A stretch of DNA of 41,145 bases from positions 1 to 41,145 of the forward strand of contig DFOM01000027.1 of NCBI GenBank assembly GCA_002376725.1, read 5' to 3'. The DNA comes from Cloacimonetes bacterium UBA3541 (lineage in GTDB: Bacteria; Cloacimonadota; Cloacimonadia; Cloacimonadales; Cloacimonadaceae). The position numbers and the translations under genes are program-made. This document shows, piece after piece, positions 1-8,165 of this stretch (its first letter is position 1; each line of letters starts with the position of its first letter). The notes below the pieces were generated by a model that worked only from the letters and a program-made list of their open reading frames with translations, had not been told where the DNA came from and ran no database searches.

Positions 1-636
1 ATAAAAAGCAAGCTCTTGAAATAACCTTTGTTCTAAAATTTCTGTATTGATATTATTTATTAACTCCGTAACTTTATGTTTTAAATTTGAATACAATTCA
101 TCCTTGAAAGGTTGTATCTCCTTTTCTATATGCTCTAAAGTCTCTAACATTACATTAGAAGATTTCTTTATCGTTTCTTTTATATTGCCTGCTTCAGCTT
201 TTAAAGATACCTCTAAAGCTTCAATTGCCTTTTCCAATGTTTGATTTAAGATTTCAGCTAATTTCTCATCCCCGTCTAAATTATTCACAGATTCAATTAT
301 TCCAGGCTCATTTAGAAGGTATTCCAAGGAGATATCTTCATCTATATCAAGTAAAGCTTGAGCTTGTTTTACTAATTCAATGTATTTTAATAGTTTAGAT
401 TCATTTAAAAACAAAGCAGGTCCTCTGTGATCAGTAAAAGTAACTCTTATTTCAACTGTTCCTCTGCTTAGCACCTGTCCAATGCGTTGTCTTATCTGGT
501 ACTCAAAAAAACTTATCTCACGAGGTAGGTAAATTCTCATATCCAGAAAACGACCATTAATAGATTTAATTTCAATTTCACAATGCAAATCATTTTGCTG
601 AATTTTAGCTTTTCCATAGCCAGTCATACTTTTCAT
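1..636 (-). CDS. yicC: YicC family protein, C-terminus cut by window start
   Basis: Reverse-strand reading from the ATG at 636-634 stays open to base 1 (212 codons). It begins M-K-S-M-T-G-Y-G, the hallmark N-terminus of the YicC/YloC family, followed by E-I-K-S-I-N-G-R-F-L-D, also typical of the N-terminal domain. Family members are about 290 residues, so roughly the last quarter lies outside the window. GGAG sits five bases before the ATG. An ATG at 647 runs into TGA and is not the start. YicC proteins are reported as endoribonucleases or RNA-decay adaptors in the cytoplasm. That role is family knowledge, not seen here. The gene lies about 100 bp downstream of miaB on the same strand and may be its distal partner. 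Confidence 0.85.
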   Translation of the reverse strand, partial: MKSMTGYGKAKIQQNDLHCEIEIKSINGRFLDMRIYLPREISFFEYQIRQRIGQVLSRGTVEIRVTFTDHRGPALFLNESKLLKYIELVKQAQALLDIDEDISLEYLLNEPGIIESVNNLDGDEKLAEILNQTLEKAIEALEVSLKAEAGNIKETIKKSSNVMLETLEHIEKEIQPFKDELYSNLKHKVTELINNINTEILEQRLFQELAFY

Positions 637-664
637 AATAGCTCCATAAAACATTATAATAATA

Positions 665-687
665 GAGAGGGGAGATGCTTGCCTCTC
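665..687 (-). terminator. Weak hairpin between miaB and yicC
   Basis: GAGAGG (665-670) pairs with CCTCTC (682-687). Read on the minus strand, the stem is followed by an AT-rich TATTATTAT stretch rather than a clean T-run. It could attenuate read-through from miaB into yicC, but the six-pair stem is short. Confidence 0.25.
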
Positions 688-739
688 AATAAATTAGCCA
701 GTATATCTTCAAGTTTACATAACATATCTTATCAACATT

Positions 740-2014
740 TTAACCGCATAGCAAGGTGCTTCCGGTAGAAGCTAATACTTGTGCTTTTTTTAAAGTGCCT
801 AGGTCCCGCTCAGTTCCATCTAAAACTGCTATCTTAAAATCACGAGTTTTACCCGAAACTTGATGAGCAGATTTTTTACTTAGACTTTCCACATAAATCT
901 CAACTTTAGAACCGATTTTAGCTTCATATTTATTTTTAGATATTTCTCTTTGTAGAATAACCATTTTCTTTAATCTTTCTAATCTTATTGCTTCAGGAAT
1001 TTGGTCAGGCAAATCGGCTGCTTTAGTATTTTCTCTGGGACTATATTTAAAACAAAAGGCATAATCAAATTGAATTTGCCTCATAGCTTGCAGGGTATGA
1101 TTGAAAGCTGTTTCTGATTCACCAGGGAAACCAGTCATAACATCTGTAGTTATGGCTATGTCTGGTATAGCTTTGCGTAATTTATTTACGATATTAATAT
1201 AATGTTTAATAGTGTAATTTCTATTCATAGCCAAAAGAATGTCATTATCTCCACTTTGTAAAGGTAAATGTATGTGTTCACATATTTTAGAGCATTCTGC
1301 CATCACTTCAATCAGTTCATCTGAAAGGTCTTTTGGGTGTGAGGTAATAAATCTGATTCTATGAATGGAATCTATATCATTCAATAGTCTTAATAATTTA
1401 GGAAAATTAATATCTTGATAAGCATAGGAATTAACATTTTGTCCCAGCAGGGTAATATCTTTAAGACCTTTTTCTCCACACCTTTTAACTTCTTCAATTA
1501 TTAGCTCAGCAGGCAAACTTCTTTCTCTTCCACGTACATAAGGAACAATACAATAGGAACAGAAGTTATTGCAACCACGCATAATAGTGATATAAGCACA
1601 GGTTCTACTTTGATGATGTGGTCTAATACCTGAATAGGTTTGGGTATAATCCGGATCAGTAATAGCCCCTTTATTTTCTTGAATCAGTTTTGGAAAATCA
1701 AGATATTGATCTACCCCAGCTACATAATCTACACTATAATTTTCAATTAACCTCTTCCCCATTCTTTGAGCCATACAACCTATTACGGCTATTTTCAAGT
1801 CTGGATTGCTTGTTTTCCTATATTTTTCTGAGGCAATACGTCCAAGAACACGATTTTCCGCATGTTCACGAACGGAACAGGTATTAAAAATTATAAGGTC
1901 TGCCTCATCTATATTGTTTACCAGTTGGTGTCCTGCTTCAATTAATATAGTGCTAATTAATTCGCTATCAGCAATATTCATCTGACAGCCATAGGTTTCT
2001 ATATAAAATTTCAT
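740..2014 (-). CDS. miaB: tRNA-2-methylthio-N6-dimethylallyladenosine synthase MiaB
   Basis: This cytoplasmic radical SAM methylthiotransferase modifies A37 of tRNAs that read UNN codons (ms2i6A). The 424-residue length is usual. The N-terminal MTTase domain shows cluster cysteines C10 (Y-G-C-Q-M-N), C46 (F-N-T-C-S-V-R) and C80 (V-I-G-C-M-A-Q-R). The radical SAM motif is C148-x3-C152-x2-C155 in R-G-C-N-N-F-C-S-Y-C-I-V-P. A TRAM-like RNA-binding domain occupies about residues 365-424. The R-G-R-E-R-S sequence after the SAM motif and the overall order separate MiaB from RimO and MtaB. The start at 2014 is 8 bp after the stop of the upstream fusion gene, so the two are probably cotranscribed. 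No key residue is missing. Confidence 0.95.
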   Translation of the reverse strand: MKFYIETYGCQMNIADSELISTILIEAGHQLVNNIDEADLIIFNTCSVREHAENRVLGRIASEKYRKTSNPDLKIAVIGCMAQRMGKRLIENYSVDYVAGVDQYLDFPKLIQENKGAITDPDYTQTYSGIRPHHQSRTCAYITIMRGCNNFCSYCIVPYVRGRERSLPAELIIEEVKRCGEKGLKDITLLGQNVNSYAYQDINFPKLLRLLNDIDSIHRIRFITSHPKDLSDELIEVMAECSKICEHIHLPLQSGDNDILLAMNRNYTIKHYINIVNKLRKAIPDIAITTDVMTGFPGESETAFNHTLQAMRQIQFDYAFCFKYSPRENTKAADLPDQIPEAIRLERLKKMVILQREISKNKYEAKIGSKVEIYVESLSKKSAHQVSGKTRDFKIAVLDGTERDLGTLKKAQVLASTGSTLLCG

Positions 2015-2022
2015 CTTATTTA

Positions 2023-3990
2023 TCAGTCGTTTATTTTATGTAATTTCTGATTATAGCCCGCAGCTATACCATAATAACATACTATAAAACCTAAGCTCTG
2101 GAATCTGTCCAACAGAAATGTATAATAATGAATACTATAGTATAAGATATCTAGAGATTCTGGTTCCATCGCATATTGAGTTATTTCTTCCTTTTTACCT
2201 GATTCCACAATATCTTTTAGAGCAGCCAATTCTTTTGAGGAAATCCTGCAGCCGTGCAATTCATCAGGGCGATAATATCTTTTTCTTTTCACAATTTTGG
2301 CTAAGAATGAGGCAGTAAGTCCAATGCAGATAATATGATCTGCTTCCCAGAGAGGAATACTTTCCATTGTTTCATTAAAAATATTTTTTAGTTCTTTTCC
2401 CTCTTGCACATTTCTACGAATGGTTAAAAGACCGAGAGGAATGCTTAACCTATTTATTTTTATGCCAGGTTCATAGTAGATGAATTGGGTGCTAAATCCT
2501 CCAATATCAATTATTATAGCAGATTGCTCTTCCGGTATTAAATCTTTTGCTGACAGATAAGCTAATTTAGCTTCTTCATCTTCTTCAAGCAATGTATATT
2601 TAACTTTCCATTTTTTAGTAAACCAGACTGAAAGCTGTTGAAGTTGAGAACTTTGACGATGTATTCCGGTAGCTATGATATATTTACATGAAGGAATCTT
2701 ATGGTCATATACCATAAAATTACTTACTTTAGATTTAAATGTTTTAAGATTCTCTTTGTTTAATTTTATCGTCCCACCTATTTTTTTATATTCGCTACCA
2801 ATTCCTGTTTTTATTTGAGCGGTATGAATAGGACGGGATTTTCCTGCTTCACATAATGCATAATTCATATTATTGGAACCGATATCAAATATGGAGTTTA
2901 ATTTCTTTTGGGAATAGTGTAATTCAATATAGCGTTGCAGAATCAGAGCAGCAACCTGTTTATTTTTATTAGGTATTATTTTTCTAGGACCTGCAAAGGA
3001 AAGAGCATTATAAAAAACATTCTGCCAATCAGAAACGCTTAGATTAAGTCTATCTAGTTCCATCTTTTGAGGATAATGTGATATTCCTTTAATCAGCACT
3101 TCTTCTTCTGGATAATCTTTTCTAGGAAAATATATCAAATAAGTTCCTGATTGCATAGCTTCAGCAAAGCTTCCATATCCAGGTTTAGTCAAAAGAATAT
3201 CAGATATACTGATTAATGATGAGAAATCAAAATCAGCAGGAACCTTTTTATAATTTGGAATATCTTCCAATTCTTTTGTAGATATAACAATCCCTGGAAA
3301 AGCGGAACACATATTTTTCCAGTTGAGGTTCATCTCTCCTTCACCTCCGAAAGAACAGGACAAAACTGGAATATGTGAATCTATTCCCAGAAATTTTTTT
3401 AAATCTGGATTTGGATATTTATAAGCTGCAAGTAACCCAGTCTTTTCTATTTTCCTGAATGAACCCATACTTTTAGTTGAGCTGAGAGGTAGTCTAAAGG
3501 CATAGTCCACTCTTTGATATAGACCATAAATAGTATTCAACACTGGCTTTAAATCTATCTGATTAGCAAAAAGTTTATCATAGATAAAGAGCCAATCAAA
3601 ATTGGATATGGCGAAAACTGGGATTTCAGCATAGGTTCCAGCTTCCACTGGTAACCAAGGAATATCAGTAATAATTAAATCTACCCGTTCTTTTCTGAGA
3701 AAAGCTACTTCTCTTTCAATTATTTCTTGTCTTTTCCCCATTAACTGCAATAAAGAAAGGCGAGTAGCAACTATATCCGGTTCCAAATTTTTCTTATGTT
3801 TTACTCCTACATCACAGATTGTATCTTCTTTTTCATATAAATATGGATTTAAATCTTGAAAAAGATAATCTGGCTTGGCACTTCGGATATAAACGAATAC
3901 ACCGAATTGATTGAACTCTTTTGCGAGAGCAGCCATACGAGTGGTATGTCCATAGCCATGATGAGATATATAGAAAGCAAATTTTAACAT
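2023..3990 (-). CDS. Glycosyltransferase-like domain fused to Ppx/GppA phosphatase-like domain
   Basis: The start is placed at the ATG at 3990. A TTG at 4008 would overlap the upstream gene without a better ribosome site. From 3990 the protein has 655 residues. Residues 1-355 look like a GT-B glycosyltransferase: an N-terminal I-S-H-H-G-Y-G-H-T-T-R motif and a nucleotide-sugar type K-P-G-Y-G-S-F-A-E-A-M motif near 269-279, also seen in GT-like domains attached to sugar kinases. Residues 365-650 carry the Ppx/GppA signature in order: D-I-G-S-N-N (369-374), A-T-G-I-H-R (440-445), E-E-D-E-E-A-K-L-A-Y (469-478), D-I-G-G-F-S-T-Q (495-502) and I-P-L-G (517-520). The usual D-I-G-G-G-S-T-E is altered at two positions, so phosphatase activity is uncertain. 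No membrane segment or signal peptide is evident. Neighbours do not reveal the substrate. Confidence 0.8.
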   Translation of the reverse strand: MLKFAFYISHHGYGHTTRMAALAKEFNQFGVFVYIRSAKPDYLFQDLNPYLYEKEDTICDVGVKHKKNLEPDIVATRLSLLQLMGKRQEIIEREVAFLRKERVDLIITDIPWLPVEAGTYAEIPVFAISNFDWLFIYDKLFANQIDLKPVLNTIYGLYQRVDYAFRLPLSSTKSMGSFRKIEKTGLLAAYKYPNPDLKKFLGIDSHIPVLSCSFGGEGEMNLNWKNMCSAFPGIVISTKELEDIPNYKKVPADFDFSSLISISDILLTKPGYGSFAEAMQSGTYLIYFPRKDYPEEEVLIKGISHYPQKMELDRLNLSVSDWQNVFYNALSFAGPRKIIPNKNKQVAALILQRYIELHYSQKKLNSIFDIGSNNMNYALCEAGKSRPIHTAQIKTGIGSEYKKIGGTIKLNKENLKTFKSKVSNFMVYDHKIPSCKYIIATGIHRQSSQLQQLSVWFTKKWKVKYTLLEEDEEAKLAYLSAKDLIPEEQSAIIIDIGGFSTQFIYYEPGIKINRLSIPLGLLTIRRNVQEGKELKNIFNETMESIPLWEADHIICIGLTASFLAKIVKRKRYYRPDELHGCRISSKELAALKDIVESGKKEEITQYAMEPESLDILYYSIHYYTFLLDRFQSLGFIVCYYGIAAGYNQKLHKIND

Positions 3991-3997
3991 AAGAATA

Positions 3998-4363
3998 TCA
4001 TTGCACAATCAAAGGTCTTTTAGAATCCTTAGAATGAATCTCTACCACAACTTTATTAGGAAGGCAGATTATAGGCAAAATATCCCCAAAACCCTGTCTA
4101 ACACAATTTTGATTAGGACAATCTGAATAAAGCATTCTAACCTTGGAATCTTTGATTTCTATGGTATTATGTTTATCTATTTTGATCACTTGGTCCTGCT
4201 GTAAGGGATAAACTCCAATCAGCTGATTGTTTTTATAGATATAAACCGTTCTATCATCTTCTTTTTTAACTACCAGTATGCCACTTATAACAATAGCGAT
4301 AATAGCAATTAGAATAATGAATAAATCTGCCAAACTTAAATGGCTTTTGAGCCATTTGAACAT
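3998..4363 (-). CDS. NusG domain II-containing membrane-anchored protein
   Basis: The 121-residue protein has one hydrophobic segment at about residues 13-33, then an extracytoplasmic domain. This holds Y-I-Y-K-N-N-Q-L-I-G-V-Y-P, a basic/isoleucine strand region, a C-x4-C-V-R-Q-G motif and C-L-P-N-K-V-V-V-E-I. This is the pattern of stand-alone NusG domain II proteins, which are not transcription factors like full NusG. Their function is not established, and they are often near redox or flavin genes. The ATG overlaps the amrS stop (TAATG), and the stop nearly abuts the fusion gene, so it is translationally coupled on both sides. The family assignment is by pattern and is fairly secure. The cellular role is unknown. 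Confidence 0.75.
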   Translation of the reverse strand: MFKWLKSHLSLADLFIILIAIIAIVISGILVVKKEDDRTVYIYKNNQLIGVYPLQQDQVIKIDKHNTIEIKDSKVRMLYSDCPNQNCVRQGFGDILPIICLPNKVVVEIHSKDSKRPLIVQ

Positions 4364-5361
4364 TAAAAAACTCCATATATCTTATAGGAGCAATTATTGC
4401 ATTGTCCTTTATCATCTATGCCTACTATCCTTCGTTGTGCAGAAATCACGAGATTATGGCATTTTGGACAATAGGTCTCTTTAAATTCATCAGACCAGAT
4501 GTTGCCAGCATAGACATAGGAAAGTTTCTCTTTTGCTAACTGACATGCCCTTAAAACAATACGAGATGGTGTTGGAGGTATATTGGATTTATAAGCTGGA
4601 TAATAGGCAGAAAAATGTAAAGGAATATCAATACTTACAGAGGCAACAAAATCAATTAAATCTTTAATATCTTCGTCAGAATCATTCAAAGTGGGGATTA
4701 GAAGATTGGTCAATTCTATATGGATACCAAAATTATAAGCAGTTATAATTGTTTGTTTAACCGTTTCAAGACCTCCATTACAATATTTAACATAGAATTC
4801 ATTACGAATGGATTTCAAATCTATGTTCATAGCCCGGATATTAGGCATTAATTCCTTTAAGGGTACAGGATTGATGTAACCATTAGTGACCATTACTATA
4901 TCTGTATCTTTTGCAATCTTAGCAAAATCATAAATATATTCATACCAGGTAAAAGGTTCAGTATAGGTAAATGCTACCTGTTTATAGTTTTGATAAGAAT
5001 GTTCCAGAACTAAGTTATATAACTGTTCAGGACTTATATATCCAGTCGGACAGGAAATCTGGCTGCTATCATAATTCTGGCAGTAAAAACAGCTAAAATT
5101 ACAGGAATTAGGACCTAAAGACAGAATCTGAGAACCTGGACGATAATGGTATAAGGGTTTTTTCTCTATAGGGTCTAGACTTATTCCCATTGTCTTACCA
5201 TAATTTATAGCAATCAATTTACCAGATATGTTCTTACGACCTCTACAGGTGCCTATCTCCCCCACTTTCAAAAGACAACAATGTGGACAAAGCAAGCATC
5301 TAACTTGCTGGTCTTCAAGTTGATCATAAAACATAGCTTCTCTTTCTACGGTATTATCCAT
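4363..5361 (-). CDS. amrS: AmmeMemoRadiSam system radical SAM enzyme (AmrS)
   Basis: The 332-residue radical SAM protein resembles pyruvate formate-lyase-activating enzymes. Cysteines cluster at C22, C25, C28, C29 and C39 near the N-terminus (L-C-P-H-C-C and G-T-C-R-G-R). The SAM cluster motif is C87-x3-C91-x2-C94 (S-C-N-F-S-C-F-Y-C-Q-N). The C-terminus has a CxxC...CxxC zinc-ribbon-like module (Y-C-P-K-C-H and Q-C-N-N-C-S). This layout matches AmrS. The enzyme's substrate is unresolved. The usual AMMECR1 and MEMO partner genes are not in this window. The gene overlaps the waaA 3' end by 16 bp and the next gene by one base, so it sits in a coupled operon. Confidence 0.88.
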   Translation of the reverse strand: MDNTVEREAMFYDQLEDQQVRCLLCPHCCLLKVGEIGTCRGRKNISGKLIAINYGKTMGISLDPIEKKPLYHYRPGSQILSLGPNSCNFSCFYCQNYDSSQISCPTGYISPEQLYNLVLEHSYQNYKQVAFTYTEPFTWYEYIYDFAKIAKDTDIVMVTNGYINPVPLKELMPNIRAMNIDLKSIRNEFYVKYCNGGLETVKQTIITAYNFGIHIELTNLLIPTLNDSDEDIKDLIDFVASVSIDIPLHFSAYYPAYKSNIPPTPSRIVLRACQLAKEKLSYVYAGNIWSDEFKETYCPKCHNLVISAQRRIVGIDDKGQCNNCSYKIYGVF

Positions 5362-6575
5362 TGTTCTAAACCCCTGAGATGATTATCCAGAGCATTCTTA
5401 TTTCGTTCTATACAAGCTCTGGCGTTTTCACCCATTTCTTTTCTTTTTTCTGGATTTTGATATAGATATATTATATCTGTTTTAAGATTTTGCGAATCTG
5501 AAATCAAGATGGCATCATATGATAATAGTTCCTTCACCGAACCTGCACAGGAACTGTGATAAGGACCCATAATAATGGGTTTTCCATAAAAAGCTGGTTC
5601 CAGTGGATTATGACCTCCAAAATCCAAAAAAGAACCACCCACAATTGCCAGATCGCATATAGCATAAAATTCATTCAGATATCCTATAGTATCTATTAAT
5701 AGGATATCTGCTGCTTCCAGAACTCCATCTTTATATGCAGAATAAATAGCTGCTTCTGGAAAGAGATCTCTAACCTCTGCAATTCTTGGAGTATGACGAA
5801 TAGCTAAGATTAATTTTAATTTTGGTATATTGAGCCTCAGTTCTGGTAAAATACTTTTTAACAAAACCTCTTCTCCGGGTCTACTACTTCCAAAACAAAT
5901 GATAAAATCTTCTGTTTTATAGCCATATTTCGCTCTTAGCTCCAGTTGGTTAAAATGAGGTAAATCTATAGAATATTTTAAATTTCCTGCATTAATAACC
6001 GGGACAGTAAATAAATTTTTGAATCTACTGGCATCCTCTTCAGTTTGTGCCATTATAAGTTTAATTGGTTCTTCCAGAAAGTGCAATAACTTCTTCCATT
6101 TCTTATATTGGTTAAAAGATTTTTGCGATAAACGAGCATTTACAAAGGCAATCCTTATACCCTGCCTTTTAGCTTGATAAAGTAAATTAAACCAAATTTC
6201 TGTTTCAACAATAATAATTAATTGAGGATTAATGGATTGTAATTGTTTTTTTCGTAACCAGGGTAGGTCTAAAACCGAAAGATGGGCAGGTATATTCAAA
6301 GTCTTTGCTTGCTGTAATCCAGTTAATGTAGTGCAAGTTATCACTATCTTCAATTCAGGATATCGTTCTTGAAGCTTTTTCACTAAAGGACGGACTGCAT
6401 TTACTTCTCCCACAGAAGCAGAATGTATCATTATCCCTTTTTCACTATCGGTTGCCTTAAAATTCAAAGCTCCCCAATACTTTTTTAACCATATATATAT
6501 CAAGATAGCAGGACTGAGAAGAAGACAGCAGAGTTCTAATAGAAAATTACAAATATGAAAGAGGATTATTATCAT
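5346..6575 (-). CDS. waaA: 3-deoxy-D-manno-octulosonic acid (Kdo) transferase WaaA
   Basis: WaaA (KdtA) moves Kdo from CMP-Kdo to the lipid A precursor at the inner face of the inner membrane. Its presence argues for an LPS-bearing outer membrane. The 409-residue length is normal. A hydrophobic N-terminal anchor spans about residues 1-30. The H-S-A-S-V-G-E motif (51-57) contains the family's catalytic glutamate. The C-terminal G-G-S-F ... G-G-H-N-P-L-E-P-A motif is the nucleotide-sugar site. No Shine-Dalgarno sequence is obvious before the ATG at 6575. It is the first gene of the leftward run waaA-amrS-NusG-II-fusion-miaB-yicC. No other lipid A genes are nearby. Confidence 0.93.
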   Translation of the reverse strand: MIIILFHICNFLLELCCLLLSPAILIYIWLKKYWGALNFKATDSEKGIMIHSASVGEVNAVRPLVKKLQERYPELKIVITCTTLTGLQQAKTLNIPAHLSVLDLPWLRKKQLQSINPQLIIIVETEIWFNLLYQAKRQGIRIAFVNARLSQKSFNQYKKWKKLLHFLEEPIKLIMAQTEEDASRFKNLFTVPVINAGNLKYSIDLPHFNQLELRAKYGYKTEDFIICFGSSRPGEEVLLKSILPELRLNIPKLKLILAIRHTPRIAEVRDLFPEAAIYSAYKDGVLEAADILLIDTIGYLNEFYAICDLAIVGGSFLDFGGHNPLEPAFYGKPIIMGPYHSSCAGSVKELLSYDAILISDSQNLKTDIIYLYQNPEKRKEMGENARACIERNKNALDNHLRGLEQWIIP

Positions 6576-6595
6576 AATTTAAATTTACTCTATAT

Positions 6596-6621
6596 AAAAA
6601 TGGATGCTTAACCAAGCATCC
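6596..6621 (-). terminator. Rho-independent terminator downstream of tRNA-Asp
   Basis: On the minus strand GGATGCTT pairs with AAGCATCC (6614-6621 with 6602-6609) around a four-base loop, followed by A and five Ts (6596-6600 complement). It ends the tRNA-Asp transcript seven bases after the CCA and lies just upstream of waaA. Confidence 0.85.
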
Positions 6622-6628
6622 TCTAAAA

Positions 6629-6706
6629 TGGCGGGAGCGACGAGACTCGAACTCGCGGCCTTCTGCGTGACAGGCAGACGTTCTAACCAAACTGAACTAC
6701 GCCCCC
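6629..6706 (-). tRNA. tRNA-Asp (anticodon GTC)
   Basis: The 78-nt cloverleaf includes an encoded CCA. The acceptor stem GGGGGCG pairs with CGCTCCC (one G-T pair) and the discriminator is G. The anticodon loop CTGTCAC gives GTC. The T-arm is GCGAG-TTCGAGT-CTCGT, allowing a wobble pair. All arms fold without mismatches that would suggest a pseudogene. Confidence 0.97.
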
Positions 6707-6724
6707 AGCATTATTAATTCAATT

Positions 6725-6761
6725 ATTATATCCTATTTTTAAAATTCTTAATTTATGTCAA
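6725..6761 (-). promoter_or_regulatory. Probable promoter of tRNA-Asp
   Basis: A perfect TATAAT (6730-6725 on the minus strand) lies 18 bp before the tRNA 5' end, a good position for a -10 box. A perfect TTGACA (6761-6756) lies upstream, but 25 bp separate the boxes, more than the usual 17. The -10 box is convincing. The -35 assignment is not. Confidence 0.4.
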
Positions 6762-7161
6762 GTGAAAAAATTCTATTATATGGTAAGCAACAGATTTTTA
6801 AATCTATATGCTAATTTAAACTATATTTTTACTGAATATAAAAAAATTACGAGCAGTTAAGAAGAAATATTAGAAAAGTAAGAGTAAAGTTTTGAGCTTC
6901 TTATCATAGGATAAGAGCTTATGTCTAGCAATCTTTACAAGATTAGTCTGGAGAAGGGAAATAGTAAAATCGCCACTGCTAAGTTAGTAATAATTAAATA
7001 AAAAAGTGGGTGCTTAAAGTCTATCAACCACTATTTATTTGGCATATCTTATTCTATAATTGAAGAATGCATATAAGTAAAATTAGAAATTATAGCTTGA
7101 CGGAAAATAAATATTTTTGTTCTGACTAAAAAGGGAATTAGTGTTCCTCTAGCTATTAGAA
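6762..7161. other. Intergenic AT-rich stretch, no gene seen
   Basis: No open frame with coding character and no RNA fold that I recognise. A TTGACG at 7097-7102 lies 60 bp before tRNA-Thr and may be its -35 box, but no convincing -10 follows. A weak AGTGG/CCACT inverted pair occurs around 7007-7034. Confidence 0.5.
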
Positions 7162-7237
7162 GCTAAATTAGCTCAGCTGGTAGAGCAGCTGATTCGTAAT
7201 CAGCAGGTCGGGGGTTCGAATCCCCCATTTAGCTCCA
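7162..7237 (+). tRNA. tRNA-Thr (anticodon CGT)
   Basis: The 76-nt cloverleaf includes an encoded CCA. The acceptor stem GCTAAAT pairs with ATTTAGC and the discriminator is T. The D-stem is GCTC/GAGC. The anticodon stem GCTGA/TCAGC encloses loop TTCGTAA, giving CGT for the ACG codon. The T-arm GGGGG/CCCCC is perfect. It stands alone, divergent from tRNA-Asp. Confidence 0.97.
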
Positions 7238-7352
7238 GAAATAAGAAATAATATTTTGGCAATATAGTGTTCTGAATTAAAATTCTCTTTGTAATCTGCA
7301 TAAATTCAGTTAAATTTTCTTTATAGCTTTATTAACTTATAGGGAGTATAAT

Positions 7353-8165
7353 ATGAAACATTATCTTTACTTTCCGGTCCTTATACTTTTAATCACCTTT
7401 ATGACATTGGGATTATCCTGTTCTAAGGAAGAAACTCCAACCACTCCTAATTTTGAACAATATGGAATTCCCTCTTATATCTGGGATTACAATTATGTTG
7501 TTTGGTTTGATTTAAATTATGAAAATCGGAACCAAAATATGGCTGAAGCTGAGATCTGGATGACAGCCAAAGGTGTTGCCCCAGATGCTTCCTTGAAAAT
7601 TGGTACATCTGATATAATGTTTAATACTATAGAATCTTACTCGGAAGGAAAAATCTATACTGGAGGAATTATTAATTTAAGCACGGATCAACCTATCTCT
7701 TATCAGATAAAAGATTTGATTAATAATAAGACCTATACTGGCAATATCTCTTTCTTACCTAAAAATATAATTGTAGATAATTGGCCTGAATATTCTCAAA
7801 ATAATAATTACTCTCCTTTTTGGCAAATAAATGAAACTCCAGATTTTAATGTAATTGATGCTGGATGGCAAGGAAATAATCAGCAGTGCGAATACATTCG
7901 TCAAATTGATGGTAGTATCAATACCTACACTTTGGTAAAAACAGAATGGCAAAATCAGATACCAATAGAAGAGTTCTATTTTGGCATTAATGCTATTGGT
8001 TATCAAAGAAAACACGATAATAAGGTTTTATTTGTAGGAGTAAGCAGTAATTATTACTGGTGGAATGCAACTGGTAAGGGTCAAAATGAACTCAAACCTC
8101 ATCATTCTCCATTCCGCTTTTTGGACCTGATTCAGGAGGATCTTTATAGCAAATATAATCAATAA
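7353..8165 (+). CDS. Lipoprotein of unknown function
   Basis: The 270-residue protein has a lipoprotein signal peptide: Lys-His start, hydrophobic core and lipobox L-G-L-S-C with Cys23, followed by an S-K-E-E-T-P-T-T-P linker. The mature part is rich in Trp, Tyr and Asn (for example I-P-S-Y-I-W-D-Y-N-Y), with alternating hydrophobic stretches that suggest beta structure. I do not recognise a named domain. GGGAG lies eight bases before the ATG. The ribosome site of the next gene is inside its last codons, so the two are probably cotranscribed. It likely sits on the periplasmic side of a membrane. Confidence 0.75.
   Translation: MKHYLYFPVLILLITFMTLGLSCSKEETPTTPNFEQYGIPSYIWDYNYVVWFDLNYENRNQNMAEAEIWMTAKGVAPDASLKIGTSDIMFNTIESYSEGKIYTGGIINLSTDQPISYQIKDLINNKTYTGNISFLPKNIIVDNWPEYSQNNNYSPFWQINETPDFNVIDAGWQGNNQQCEYIRQIDGSINTYTLVKTEWQNQIPIEEFYFGINAIGYQRKHDNKVLFVGVSSNYYWWNATGKGQNELKPHHSPFRFLDLIQEDLYSKYNQ
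8134..8148 (+). promoter_or_regulatory. Shine-Dalgarno AGGAGG followed by a candidate AUA start
   Basis: AGGAGG (8134-8139) lies inside the end of the lipoprotein gene. Six bases later comes ATA at 8146, in frame with the PP-loop protein. An in-frame TGA at 8128 blocks any earlier start. No ATG, GTG or TTG occurs before the TTG at 8203, which lies within the conserved S-G-G-L-D-S motif. Confidence 0.5.
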
